Assembly (NCBI GenBank): GCA_013433145.1
Contig: CM024190.1
Span: forward strand, 6,796,120 to 6,860,119
From: Ascaris suum
Taxonomy: Eukaryota > Nematoda > Chromadorea > Rhabditida > Ascarididae
Direction of reading: 5' to 3'
Length of the DNA stretch: 64,000 nt
Positions 26,101 to 38,442 of this stretch are shown piece by piece. The notes below the pieces were generated by a model. The model saw only the letters and a list, made by a program, of their open reading frames with translations, made no database searches and was not told where the DNA came from. The position numbers were made by a program, and so were the translations under genes. Within the stretch, counting starts at the first letter, position 1, and every line of letters starts with the position of its first letter.

Positions 26101-27226
26101 AGGCTAGAGTGTAACACATGCACATGAAAATACCATTATTCGTCACCTTGCCCTATGCGGTGTCACTGCCTGTGTGAGAGTTTGGCTAAGAGGAGGAATC
26201 GGAAAAGCCTATATGACTACACTATACCTTTATAATGGAACCACTGGACATCACTATACCTTTGCGACAGAACCCGCATTTAATAAGAACTACAGGCATG
26301 ACCAGAATGACTTTCCAAGTGAGACCCACGCCATCGGGTGCGGCGCACCCTCTACTGCTTTTTCTTTTGTCTTTCCGACCGCATGGATCTCTTCTTCCTT
26401 CCTCTGGTTATACCCGCAAAGATAACAACGGTTGGAATGTCACTGCAGTACCATTCAGCTGGTGATCGCTTACCGGTTAATAACATCTTGGATCTAGCAA
26501 CAGCCTTAGTGCTACTGTAACGTACCTGTCTACTACTACTGGCATTTAATATTACTACTCATACTATCATTAGTACTGCTTAGCACTGCTAGCAGTACTT
26601 TTATACCTATAAATGCAGCCTACTGCCAAAAATCCTTACTATTCTACTGTTGGGAGTATTGGAGGTAATCGCCAATTCTGATGGCATTATCTGTCACCAA
26701 TAATAGCATCACTGATTCTAACTGTTAGTAATACTTACGGATATTACTACTTATAGAAGATGCTGCAATAAAAACAATGTTAATAGTAACAGCGGGTATA
26801 ATCTGTACTTGTACTAGTAGAGTGACACTAGTAACTTAACAAAGTAGTGCCGGCTCAGAAGAAAACCTCTTATCCTAACGATCTTTAAAAGGGTTCTAGC
26901 TCAACGTGAATCAAAGGTGAAAATCCAACAAAAAGTGAGCGGAATAGTCGCATTTAACCGACGGTAAGTGCCTGTATTCAAATTCATGAAGATACCTGTA
27001 ACTTGCGAAGCTTCTCACTGATGAACTCGGGCAACCGCAAAGAACGCCTTTTGAATGTTTCTTCAGGATTAAGTGCCGGAAATGTGGCATAGCGAGTGCT
27101 CTCAAAGAGACATGGTCTGATGACACGCAGTCGAGCATACGTACTCAATGGTCTGATCAGCACTCCCCCCTGAAAGCTAACACCATACTTCAAGGGACGA
27201 ATCAAGTAACAATGAAACAATTCCAT
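20172..27226 (-). CDS. coq-1: Trans-polyprenyl diphosphate synthase (ubiquinone side chain)
   Basis: Seven exons join in phase to 413 residues: 27226-26996, 25765-25569, 24787-24622, 23997-23754, 22757-22617, 21444-21263 and 20252-20172 (TAA). The enzyme extends isopentenyl diphosphate into the long prenyl tail of ubiquinone in the mitochondrion; animal versions work with a PDSS2-type partner. Visible motifs: [13 protein letters not shown] (residues 114-126), first Asp-rich motif HDDVIDE (174-180), second Asp-rich motif DDLLDF (304-309), and GEF/KTASL blocks in exon 4. Length equals the human PDSS1 protein within a few residues. Residues 1-50 are rich in Arg and hydrophobics with almost no acids, as in a mitochondrial presequence. 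ATG 27226 is the first in-frame ATG of that exon. All introns are GT-AG; the exon 6 acceptor ends AAG rather than CAG. A possible polyadenylation signal ATTAAA lies at 20047-20052. Known: family function. Inferred: exact start. Confidence 0.95.
22934..23139. repeat. Poly-A and poly-T runs in a coq-1 intron
   Basis: A run of A at 22934-22951 and a run of T at about 23122-23136 lie about 190 bases apart in the intron between coq-1 exons 4 and 5. They can pair to form a stem in the pre-mRNA. Nothing else is recognised in this intron. Confidence 0.5.
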
Positions 27227-27613
27227 ATGTAAGAGTAATGAATGCACTTCCTTTCGACTCCACTAAGCGCAAATAACATTTCCGTTAGGGATCACCGGAA
27301 AATACATTTTCAAAAATGTATTTGAGAACTGCGCATAGGGAACGGACGTTCCGACTTCCAAATATCATTTCATCCTTATTGAGCTTGATTAAAGAATATG
27401 AAATTTCTTACGAAAAATAGCATAATTTGATAAAACAGTGGCAAAAAGAAACACTTCTCTAAAATATCCACTAAAATTAAAAAAAAAAAAAAAACTTCGG
27501 AGATATATTAGAAGAGGCGCACCAAAAAACAAAACCGGAACTCCAGAAAAACAATGAGATTCGGCAATTCTGACGTTGAAATCACCTCTAAAAGCATTGT
27601 TTTCATAAAGAAC

Positions 27614-27799
27614 CTAAGTTAATGCATCTTGCGGTAAAGTGATATCGGAAGAGTTTGTAGAGTGAGCAAAGTATCCTCTAAATGCCGCATTATCCCATTT
27701 ACTAGAAACAACGACTAGTTTGTAGAATTCTTCGTCGAAATATAAAGCGAAAGCCTTGTCTTTGCATGGCTCACAATTCTGCACACATTTGGCCAAGAA
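27614..27799 (-). CDS. Unidentified coding-like exon upstream of coq-1
   Basis: On the minus strand a 61-codon frame opens right after a possible acceptor (GCTTAG) at 27800 and ends at TAG 27614-27616. It reads CVQNCEPCKDKAFALYFDEEF near its start, with three Cys in a C-x3-C-x2-C arrangement, then a hydrophobic and aromatic segment (KLVVVSSKWDNAAFRGYF). Amino-acid content and codon use look coding. It lies about 390 bases upstream of the coq-1 start on the same strand, so it could be the last exon of an upstream gene; the frame between it and coq-1 is closed. No family recognised. Confidence 0.3.
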   Translation of the reverse strand, partial: FLAKCVQNCEPCKDKAFALYFDEEFYKLVVVSSKWDNAAFRGYFAHSTNSSDITLPQDALT

Positions 27800-28238
27800 C
27801 TAAGCTTCAGATAATGTGCCTTGAGCCTGTGAAAGAATCATGCAAATGTTAAAAATTTTCGTTGAAAAAGTCCGAATTACTTTGGGAAAGGGAACGGAAT
27901 GAGGATGTAAACTGTAAGACATATGCAGATGATGCGGGGAAGAAATTAGAAAGAGTGCTCTCAACGATAAGAACAGAGAGGGAGGATGGAAAAATGGTCT
28001 CTCATCACTCCCTAAGGAATACCGCCGAGCCATGGAATAGAGGAAATGCTAGTCCAAACCAAGATTATAATAAGCATCGTGCATAATTAGATCATATTAA
28101 AACAATTTCATTGTCAGAATTTCACATTGCAACGTTCTATGCGCTGTTCATTCCCACAGATTTTACGGTTAGCGTTTCCAGAGATTCCCACTTAAAGCAA
28201 TTCGTATCCTCGTGACGGTCGCAATAGTTCGGGAATCT

Positions 28239-28280
28239 GCATGCCGATCGATGATACATCAATCGCCGGAATGGCATGCC
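28239..28280. repeat. Short inverted repeat with GCATGCC ends
   Basis: GCATGCC at 28239-28245 is mirrored by GGCATGC at 28273-28279. Inside them GATCGATGAT and ATCAATCG pair as a second arm segment, giving an imperfect hairpin of about 40 bases. The surrounding 28150-28290 stretch is GC-richer than its flanks and may be a piece of a dispersed repeat. Confidence 0.5.
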
Positions 28281-29306
28281 TTCTAGATTACTACCAAGAA
28301 AAAGCAAAGGTTTGAACGAAAAAAAAAAACGATAACCTTATGTGAGAAGGTCGCTCTAACGCGATGAATCCAAGGCCCTGCCGTACGTAAATGTTGACTG
28401 AAAAACACAGCCCGATATGTGCAATGACATCGTTGTTTCATCAGATCCATCCACGTAATTCTTCCACTGCTTTAATTTAATTTTTTTTCATTCAACAATT
28501 CCATAAAATATTTTCCTCAGTCTTTACGAAATGCAAACAGATAAGACAGCAGATGAAATTTGCTCGATGAGATTTCGAACACAACTATGCTAAATAAATT
28601 TCCGAAATAGTTGGACATTTTCGCTAGGCCGACATTAGAAAATTGGCAAGGAAATTGGTGTAGACGAGTGCACATTATAATTTTTTATATCCACATGCAG
28701 CATTTCAGCATTTCTGTGATGCAAAAATCCCCTTTGGTGAAATTCAGAGACGACGACTTGCGCGCTCTAAAGGAGATATATGCACTAGTCCAACCGCCAA
28801 TAGAACCAAAAATGTAAAACTTTTCAAAAATATTTTCGGATACGCTATAACGCATATGTCAAACGTTCGGCAATTCCGTCCTAGCACTGATATCGTTTCG
28901 TTAATGCTTAGCTAAGAAGCCGCCACCGGCGTCTTTGTCCATATCTCTTCTCAGCTTTCCTCATATTTGAAAATACTCACGCACGATCCACTGATGAAGT
29001 TCCACTCCAATTTCAGTAGTTTTGCTACTACTGAGATCGTTTTCACCACTTATCCGATCCCTCAAAGAGCAAAAAAAAAAAAAAAAAAAAAAAACAAAAA
29101 AGAAAAAACAAAATCAAGCGGTAACCGCTTCATACTACAACGAAAAGATTATATTAGACGAGAAAAAGTCTAAAACGAGAACTACAATTTCGCATTCTAT
29201 TCTATTCGATGGCTACATACAGCTAACAAACATTCACAAAATTTAGCGACTTTAAAGCCATTGAAAAATTGCTATATCTTCGCTCAAATTAAGCTAGTGA
29301 CACTGG

Positions 29307-29340
29307 TATCATGATAGCTGATAACGCTGCTATCATGATA
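29307..29340. repeat. Two palindromic decamers spaced 24 bp
   Basis: The perfect palindrome TATCATGATA occurs at 29307-29316 and again at 29331-29340, both followed by G. Two identical dyads at this spacing could be a tandem binding site, but no gene start is nearby to support regulation. Confidence 0.6.
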
Positions 29341-29776
29341 GTCAAATAGTGCGAATGTTCTTTTATGCATATTTTAAAACAGTGCTATAGTCTTTCTTCG
29401 TGAGACCAACGAATATGCGACTGTGATCGTCCATTCCGATATTCAATGAAAGGTTCTGGAATTTGCACAATAAACTTCGAGCATGTTGGAAGAATGCCGC
29501 TATGTTAAAACGATCGGCGTCACGTTGACTTAATCGGTATTCAACTGGAATCCATATTAAAGGGTTTTATATATAGAATGGCACAGCAAATATGTTTATA
29601 ACTTAGGCAATCTTATTTCCATTCATTTCACAGAAATATCAGCAAAAGCTTAGTAAAAAAAAAAAAAAAAAAAAATTTAAGGCTCTATTTGCAATCTCAT
29701 TCCACAAAAAAAAGCTTCCTGCAATATCCTTCTTTAAACGTCAGCTTTTCGCAAATCATCCATCCAGAGATGATTT

Positions 29777-30660
29777 GTGGCAAATGATGCTTCCTTTCAG
29801 AAAATCCTCCCACCTTTGACTTTCAGCTCAGTAACAAGGATTACTCATATCAAACGGTATGTTATCTCTATTTCTCGAGCATCTTATAAGATTAATTCGT
29901 TGTTCATCTCCTTCTTTCATCTTCGACCTCTGCTAAAGCCAATTCTTACTCCGCTAAAATAAACCATCCCGATTTTCTCGGTTATGTTGACGAGATAATC
30001 ACCAGAGGTGAAGTATTAATCTACTTCAAGTGAAACGATGTTTTGAATTATGCTCAATTCAGCTTCGTCCCCTGTTTGTCTAAGATGTCGCAACTTATTT
30101 CGGCTTAGACCACCGGGCGTTTCCGTTGGAAATGGCCCTTCAGACAGGAATTATTTATATTGGTTATGCAAAGGGCTTTGGTGTGGTCTCTCAAGAAAAC
30201 CTCCTCACAAGACTGGAAAAGTGTACCGCCGTCAGCTCTTTCCGAAAGTGACTCTGACCGTATTTATGTGAACGAGGTTTTCAAATAGAATTGCAGTAGT
30301 TACACAGCTTCATACCCAGTTTGTCGTGGTGTCCCACAAGGAAGTGTCTTTGGTGTTGATTTATTAAGGACGTTTCTGAGAATATTCTGAGTGGTGCCAC
30401 AGACTTTGCTGATGATCCTCAAATTTATTGCCCATTTCATGCCCTATCATCGGCTTTCATATTCTGCAAAAGGACCTTGATGCATTCGCCGTCCGGTCCT
30501 TCTTGCCAACATCTTTAATGCATCCACCTTCTTAAATTTCACATCACGGTTGGGTTGTTTCGACGTCCACACTATTGCTGCGCTTCTTTACTGAACTCTA
30601 GGACGTCTGATGTTCGTCCACCTTGAATGACGCTTTACGGACGTTTTCATTTCTTCCTTC
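29777..30660 (+). mobile_element. Fragments of a non-LTR (LINE) reverse transcriptase
   Basis: Plus-strand frames read degraded RT blocks: IIYIGYAKGFGVVSQENLL (30148-30210), matching (V/I)-x-Y-L-D-F-S-K-A-F-D-x-V-x-H-x-x-L-L; CRGVPQGSVFG (30322-30354), matching S-G-V-P-Q-G-S-V-L-G-P; and, after a frame change, FIKDVSEN then DFADDPQIY (30360-30430), matching the Y-I-N-D-L block and the F-A-D-D catalytic motif. Farther 5', at 29804-29960, a frame reads RASYKINSLFISFFHLRPLL. This resembles the segment that normally follows the FADD block in CR1/jockey-like elements, so the pieces are out of order. The copy is dead. The downstream end is uncertain. Confidence 0.7.
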
Positions 30661-33600
30661 TGTTGTTGTCCTTCAGCGTCTGTCTTATTTGTCTTCAAAT
30701 CTTTTTGTGTGTTTGTTTTCTGACTTCGGGACGTTGAGGTAAATGCACAAAATAAAACAAACAACTTCAGAGACGCCTAAAGAAATCCGATGTTCTGCAA
30801 TTACAGAAAAAAAAAAACTGCTAAACTCTTTGGCAAAAAACAAATATGTTCATAGACATGAGAGTAATGCTGAAAAGTATTGGTGAATTCATGGCGTCTT
30901 TAGTAACAACACTGTAACAGCAAAATGAATAATACAGGGATATAAATTCGTTGCTTCTTCAGTATGCTACACCGCAGAGGGGGAGGGGGGGGGGAGGGAA
31001 GAGTAAGCAGCAATGAAATCAGAGTACTAGGTCATCAATAAACGGAATTATTCAAAAAGAGAAGCCGATATCAATAAGAACTTGTTTTAAAAAGTTGCCT
31101 GTCATAACTGCATTAAATCTAATAGGACAGGTGGGCGGTGGAGGAAGAGAGACATGATAACTAATGAGGGAGGATAGGAAGGATTTGTGGACAGGTATTT
31201 TGTCATTGCAAACAGAAACGTCAATTTTTACCAATTAAAGAAAAATTTCGAGGGGGATAATTTCTTAAGAACATCTAAATTCGGGACGAAATGATATTCA
31301 TTAAGATTTTCTTGAGCAAGAGCCAACAGTAACCTGCAGGTGCAAGCCGAAGGTACTTAAATGTAGAAATACCTCAAGTTATGTACAGCATTTGAATATG
31401 AGCCACGTATAGCGATCTAACTAATTGGCACCGGCCAAGTCATTGCCACACCATCAGTTTAGAAGCATAAAGAGGAGCTTTGTGAAAAGGAAAGAGCAGA
31501 AGGATGAACGAAAAGGATAGAAATGAACACAAAAGGATGAATGCTTATGGTTCAATGTAATTGTGATCGAATTCTTAAATGATTCAGTAGAATTGAGGCT
31601 CGAATTGTGGAAATTGTGGAAAGGCGAGGAAGAAACGGGAGCGAACTATATTTGTGTTCACGAAAATAAGCTGCAGAGGTGATAAACACCTTTCATATAT
31701 ACATATCAGCGGCAACCTGTAAAAAAATGAAACGACACTTAAAAGCATGATTTAAGGAAATTGGTCATAGCTAAACACCTTTATGCATTTCCACAGGTAA
31801 ACAAACAAGCGGCAAATTTGTACGCCAAATATTCGTGCAATCGCAAATTATTTCAGCAAAGAGCAGGTAATAAAAAAAAACACGCACACCCAACGGGCAA
31901 CAGTATCTTGAAGCGAACGGTTTAGTTAGACGCAAGCGTACGAGAGAGACGGAGAGAGTACGTGCTGCGTTGTTGGCGGCTAGCGACGCGGTTGTAGTAA
32001 ATCAGTGGTAAAATTGTCGCAATAAGCCTGAGAACGTATCATGAAGAAGCAAGATTTGAAAGGTTGAGGTAAGGACATTTCGAGGGGCATTAAAAGCTCT
32101 AGCAGAATCATACCTGGAATGTAATGAGTGATTACGGAAGCGAAACGGAAACACCCTCTATAAGATTAAATTCTTATATGAAGCGCAATTGACATGAATG
32201 CCGATATATTTGAACCTAGAAATACATGATGATATAAGATTTCGGGAAGATATATCTTGATGGGACAGAAACCATCCTTAAGGTCGACTCGTGTCCTTTC
32301 TAAGTTATTCAGAAGCCAGGCAAATAGGCGGCGATTGCAATTACAGGTGATTGCAACTGCTTGTAAAGGTTAGTATTATGCGTCGGCAATTTCCTACCTC
32401 TGAATGGTTCCGAGAGCGGAAAATATTGTAAATAAATTTTGCACCGTCAACCTATCAGTTAACATAATCTTTTACTTTCATCGATTATTGAGTGATCAGA
32501 AGCTTGTTACGCCTGATAAGGATACACCGAAGAAGCGGCGATATCTGACAAGGTAGATTATAATCCCCATGTTCGTTTCTTTGCCATCTCGTCAAGAAAA
32601 AAAAAAACGAGGCATCTCTTATTTCTTCTCCAATAAGCTATCAATTTCCGATAGCATTAAACTCATGCAGATTAAACCATGACGGAGAATTACTTCTCTA
32701 GTCTTACTAGTTCAAGTATCAACACAATTTTTCGAAGGTTCACTTCATTGCATATTCATCCATACTTTATACATTTGTACTAGTTATGTGGTACTTTTCA
32801 CCATTATCATTATTATACTTGGAACATCGCAAGTTTCCTTTACCTTTCAGGTAAAGATCGACGAACTAGTTGCGAAATGACATCGATACTGACGGGGTTT
32901 TTTTTTTTTTGTAATTCGATCAGCGACTCCTTTCCTATGCAGCCCACATCTGTCAATAACTAGTCTTGCGCATTGTTAATGCTTTATGCTAAACTATTTC
33001 CAGGTGTTGCATATTTCACTTAGTGGTTTAGTTTTGAAAATAGATAATACAACTGCTTTGCAGCCTATGCTCGACTAGGAATAATATCTTATCGATTTGC
33101 GTCACCAAATATCACCACTACATCCCGAGATTAATTCTTGATGCACTTTTTTTTTAAATCTTCAATATCTCATAGCTGTTTTTTTAGTCTCTTACAGCTT
33201 GAAAAGAACGTGTTTCACACATCAAAAAATCATAAAGGCGCCTGTCTAGTTGTGATCTTTTAATCGTGGCTTAAAATTGCATCGTTCATTGTAACGGTTT
33301 TTATACGGATTCTGCTACCTGTGGTACCATGAATGATGATAGTACCACTCCTCAACTACTATTGTTATAAGTGGTTGCAATTGTGTTGTGATTAGCGTGC
33401 ATTCTTTTATTGATTTCTATCGTAATTGTTAATTTCATCTTTGAACTACACTTCCTGTTGGTTAGAATGCTGTTTAATGTAATTTGTTATCCCTTTATTC
33501 TGTGATGCCCTTCCACCTTTATTGCTTCACTTACTAAGGAAATTTTTTGTCATTGTTCTTCTTGGGTGGCCCTTAGCTGAACTACACCTTATATAGGCGA

Positions 33601-34162
33601 AAGTGCAATTCATATCAAGCGAAGAAGGATTTGATCGTGCAAAGAAGTTTCCGTTTATCTTTCAGGTAATGGGTGAATCTGACGGAGCGTTTAATGCTCT
33701 TCATAATATGCTTAGCCACACCTTTCAAATCTTGCTTTGCTTCTTAATGATATATTATTAGTTCTGTACTACCACAATGTTGGAACTGAATTACCTCGGC
33801 CGCTTCGCTCGCCACTAACAGCGCATGTATACTCTTCATCTCTGTCCTGCGCATATGTGTATGTATGATTAGGTAGGTCGAACAGGAAACGAGACACCAA
33901 TCACGAGTATAAAGACTCAACGAACATAAAGATCCAACAAGAAATGACCCAAAATCAGGTGTTTCTCTAAACCTAAACCTATACACGAACCAAGAGTGCA
34001 CAATTTGTAGTCAGGTAAATAAAAGATGAACGCAAAGTTCACAGACTGATGAGAAATAGAGAGAAAAAAAGATGGGAGTGCGCAGCGACAGAGTTGATAA
34101 TAGGACAGGTTGTTGGGCGGAGTGCGCTAGGTGAATTCTTATCAAAGTCGATCGTCTCAACG
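30661..34162. other. Intergenic DNA upstream of the TMEM220-like gene
   Basis: No gene recognised. It holds a G-rich run at about 30979-30998, a CpG-richer patch at 31905-31995, and many T/A homopolymers. Open frames are short and without motifs. Confidence 0.45.
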
Positions 34163-36333
34163 ATGCTGCATTCACCATTGCGTTTAAGTGAATTAGCTGT
34201 TTCAATTCTATTACTTATAAATGCGACCACACAATATGCGGTAAGACCTTTCAGTTTTTTTTTTTTAATGAATGAAAACAGCTATTAAAGACCAATCGAT
34301 ATTTAGAGTATGATGTGTTTGTTAAATACTTCGATATTATTGATAGTATATTGACGACGATTGTCTTTCCTGAGGATGAGAGAATCCTCCTTTTGTTGGC
34401 AATTCCTTCTATTGGCCATTTTATGTCTTTTTTTTTCGTTGGCTCCTTTACTGCTAAAACTTGAGTGCCGAGCTTATTGCCCTCAATATAGCTAATAAGC
34501 CTTCAAAAGGAAATGAATGATTTATCTGCTCGAAAGTAACGGCTTCTGAATTTAACGCACGTTCAAAATTCACACACTTAGCGAACACAACACCGTAAGC
34601 TAACCGCGCATCGCATAAAGTGAACAGGAAATCATGACGTAAATACGTACCTCTTACTTGATTACAATCTGCACATCCCATTATACTATAAATGAGCAAT
34701 ACTCCCCATTTTCTTCCCCTCCCCAACCCTCTCCTTCCCTCCCTCCCCACCTCCTCGACCCCACCTACCTCTTCATATATAAGCCCTCACTAAATCAAAT
34801 ATGCTAAGCCGTATATGTCTTAGATTGCAGCGAAATAACAAGTGCTGTGAATAGAGTTCAGTGTACAACATTCCTCTACAACTAATCCATCCGATTGTGT
34901 GAATTTTAAAAACTTCAAGGTAAGATGCTTATGCATGAGGGAAAAGATTGCTGATAGAAATGGACCAGCTTAAAGCACATATTGGATTCTGAAGGCATCC
35001 AATTTCAGTTGGATCCAGATTGGTGGATTTACGTTCCGCTTTACGCACTTGGAGCGGCACTGTGCGTAATTCAGCTGCCCAAAAGTGGAATATGGAGATT
35101 GCTTAGTGCAATCGTCATTGTGCTTGGCGGTTTGCATGTTGCATTCATAGCATGGTCAATCAGACATGCATCACGTGCCGTCCTCACCGAACGGTTTTAT
35201 GAGGTTTGCTGTCGTCTTATCTTTTACCATTTTGTGGTGAATATACTATTCTATCCTGTTATACTGCGCTCTACTCCACTAAACATGGTACACTACCATA
35301 CGCTAACCTGCTACGGGCGAGATGTTGCTTTAAAAGAAACCAGCTATATCCTTGAGGTGGGTGGATTTGTCCTGCACTGCTCCTTTCCTGAGAGCTCGTT
35401 GTACGATGCTGGGTTCTTGACTTTTTTTTTCAAGTTGGTGCACCTAGTGCACGATGCTATGCATAGTGTAACATGATATCCTCTATCAAATACTACGTTT
35501 ACTATATGGGAAACATTGATCATAGCAAGCAAGGATTTCTCTTCAGAAGCAAAAACTGCTAAGAGCTGGAAGCATGACTAGAAGAACTACGCCTGAAGGA
35601 AGAATCCACTCTATGAGATGCTTTTCACTAACTTCGACTGGGTGATATAACAATGAGGTCGGAAGAATAGTCCGTGCAATTTTTTTTTTTGTTCCTTTGA
35701 ACCTATCTATCTGCTTTGTTGAATGATACGAGCGCAATATATTTTGTTCTCTTCACTTCACCTACGTCGACCAGTATGAGCTAGGTCATCGTTTAGTGGA
35801 TGCGATCAACTTTTATTTGCGGTCTTCATTCATTTTCGGACAACACTTTTAGATGCGAATATGCTTCATTAGTGAGTATTGAGAATGATAAATAAATCAA
35901 CGACCTTGTCGATTCCACAATGCCGACGCAACATAAACGCCTCATTTTCAGCGGAAATTGATAGTGAAATATTAATAAAAACTGCCTTCCCATTTGCCTT
36001 TTTTGACTATACACCCTCTTCCGGTCAAAAAACTGGGAAATTAAATTTCACTTCGATGAACGTTCACAGGAGCCGAGAAAAAAAGTTCACATTGCAGAAT
36101 CTTCAATGAGTATCACAGGTAGTTTTTATTTTCAGGGACGCTATATAGCTCTATGTGCGACATCAGTGGCGATGGTAGCTAGTGTACGTCTTCGTACGAG
36201 CGAATACAACAACATATTTGCTTACCTAAGAACAACGATATTGCTTGTAGTACTTCTTTCTACTATTCCAGCGTTAATGTTTTCTATGTGCTTTTACCTT
36301 GGAAAGCTACCGTATTGTTCATATCTGTACTGA
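34163..36333 (+). CDS. TMEM220-family membrane protein
   Basis: Three exons join at phase 0 to 156 residues: 34163-34240, 35009-35203 and 36136-36333 (TGA). Donors are GTAAGA and GTTTGC; acceptors are TTTCAG. Exon 1 encodes a hydrophobic helix; exon 2 begins LDPDWWIYVPLYALG, matching the N-D-P-D-x-x-x-W-x-x-x-Y signature of TMEM220 proteins, then IWRLLSAIVIVLGGL, a second match. Exon 3 starts GRYIAL (the family has G-R-E at this point) and supplies two more hydrophobic helices. The total length is close to the human protein (about 160). Four or five membrane spans are expected. The family's molecular role is not established. An AATAAA signal follows at 36735. The gene is transcribed toward eif-3.I. 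Confidence 0.85.
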
Positions 36334-36734
36334 GTGTCACTTCCGTGTCAAAGAGATTAAAAAGGAAGAGAGGCACATATGATCGTGTCGAAAAACGAGT
36401 GCTTCCGAGTTAGGCAGTCGATGATAGAAGAAGAAGAGTACTTTGTCATTAGTATCGATCCTTACCCATTTATGAAGAAAAGCACGCATCAAACGATCTA
36501 AACCACTCGCAAGAAAATTACACATCAAATCGGTCCTTTTTTTTTTAGTAAATGGAGGAATGTAAAAATGTTGTTGAAATATTTGTGAAATTCCGATGAA
36601 TTTTTTTGTTTTTTTAATTGAAATGAATAAGAATTGTGTTTAAAAGCTATTTTCACTTAACTATGTAATTTAATATCATATATTACTGCTTGAAATTTTA
36701 TATGAAATGCTTAATATGTTGATTAAAGAAAACT

Positions 36735-36740
36735 AATAAA
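36735..36740 (+). terminator. Polyadenylation signal AATAAA
   Basis: A canonical AATAAA lies about 400 bases after the stop codon of the TMEM220-like gene, in AT-rich DNA with no other open gene between. An earlier variant signal cannot be excluded. Confidence 0.45.
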
Positions 36741-36799
36741 ATGTCATACGAAATATCCAAGCCTGAAAGATCCAAGTACGATACTTAAAACGAACGGAA

Positions 36800-38442
36800 A
36801 ATGTCTCATTAACGAGGGGGGGGGGGACGGAGAAGGGGGAGGATGGCCGGATAGGATCGACCTTGTACATATTTGAATTTTCTGAAAGGAAAGTTTTAGC
36901 GCTGGAATCGGGTCCCCATTTGAAAAAGGCTCTTCCCGGCTTGTGAGAAGTCAACAGTAGGTATTTGCACAACACCAAATTTTAATGCTGCTCTTTTGTC
37001 CAGGTTTACCTCATCCAATATACTATCGAGAAAAGAATAGGTGACCGCCGATCGTTATAACTGATGCCGTGCACAATACTTTGGTGGGCGTCATATGTAC
37101 TTTATGCGATATCGCCATCACTTCGAGTGAATTACTTGGAGTGAACTTTGGCTGTAATATCCCGAAATCACACTTCCGAATATCGTTGATTTGCCGAGGG
37201 CAAAAAATGGTGACAGCCTTTGCTGATCCATCTGCCACGGCCACAAGCTTGCTCCATTCATCTCAGAACGCGTTCTTCCCTCTCAAACCCTTTCAAGCTC
37301 TGGTCGATATGCTGTTCCTCTAGTTCAGCAACCACACAATAAGGCGCTGATGAATGCCAAAATAAGCCTTCGGCAAGCAAACAGATACGAGAGTCCTCTT
37401 GGCCTGACTGAGTGCAAATTTAGAAGAAGGTTTTACTTACGCAATTTTCAGTAATTCCTTTCTTGTTGTTGCAACCACAACGTGGTCAAATTCAAAATAA
37501 AGTGCTAGATCGGCCACCATTCACTCTTTCTACTCAAGTCTCTCTTTCCCTAATCACATGTGCAACGCGACCACACCTAACCCCAAGATATGAGTCGATA
37601 GTCGGGCCGGGACTCGGTTTATCTCATAACAATAAAATACCCAACAACTGCACCAAGCACTACAACAAAGAGCCAATGGGTGTAATATGTAAGCAAACCG
37701 GGAAAAATTGGCGTAGATGATAGTGATCAAAGTGATCGTCATTGAGTATCGCCGATCGCTTGGTTTTTATTTAACCAAGCTCGATGATGCATATCTATAC
37801 GCAGCAGGTATCCGTTATTGTTTTAAGATATATACAAATACCGAATGCCAAAATATTTGCTAGAAAGCAATACCTTCAAGCACTGAATCTGATTTGATGA
37901 TAGATGGGAAAAAGTCATAGGCGAAACTCGAAAAGTACAATCCGATCGCGAAAATACCATAAATATAAACAATTCTCAACAATTAAAGATATACTCAACC
38001 GCTATGCATTAGTTTTTTTTTCTCTACGTGTCTCCTAGTTGAACTTTCGGATTCCCTACAGAGAGTGGATAAGGGTCTTGCAGGTATACGATGAACATAC
38101 CTAGCTGCACGTTACAAACGACGGAATGACTTGACGAATAAGCGTCAAGATCAACCTCAAAATAATTCGTATTTCCTTCAATAAATATCTCACTTTATGT
38201 GCTTTAAACGGCGTTCACTATTATCTTTGGAAATAATCTTTGAAAGTTTCTGCGAATTTTTCTCCTTTGTCGACATTTCCTCTATTGAGTGTATAGCAAA
38301 AAAAGCCTTGCACCTTTTTAGCAATGAAGACGCCATTGTAATTATATAAAAGGTAAAAATCTGAAATTAATTTCACGTCAAGTGAGAAAAGATTCAGAAC
38401 AGAACAGCATCAGATAGACGAAAAAATCAATCTTTGAAGCCA
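36800..38442. other. Intergenic DNA between converging genes
   Basis: This separates the 3' ends of the TMEM220-like gene and eif-3.I. It contains a G run at about 36816-36826 and a GC-richer patch at 37023-37320 open on both strands. The minus frame there runs about 80 codons from 37265 to TAG at 37023 (with ADGSAKAVTIFCPRQINDI near its start). It is coding-like but unrecognised and without splice support. Confidence 0.35.

Noticed and set aside
35204..35476. Continuation of the TMEM220 exon 2 frame beyond 35203
   Set aside because: The family continues with the GRY block of exon 3; the read-through sequence is unlike it and follows a GT donor.
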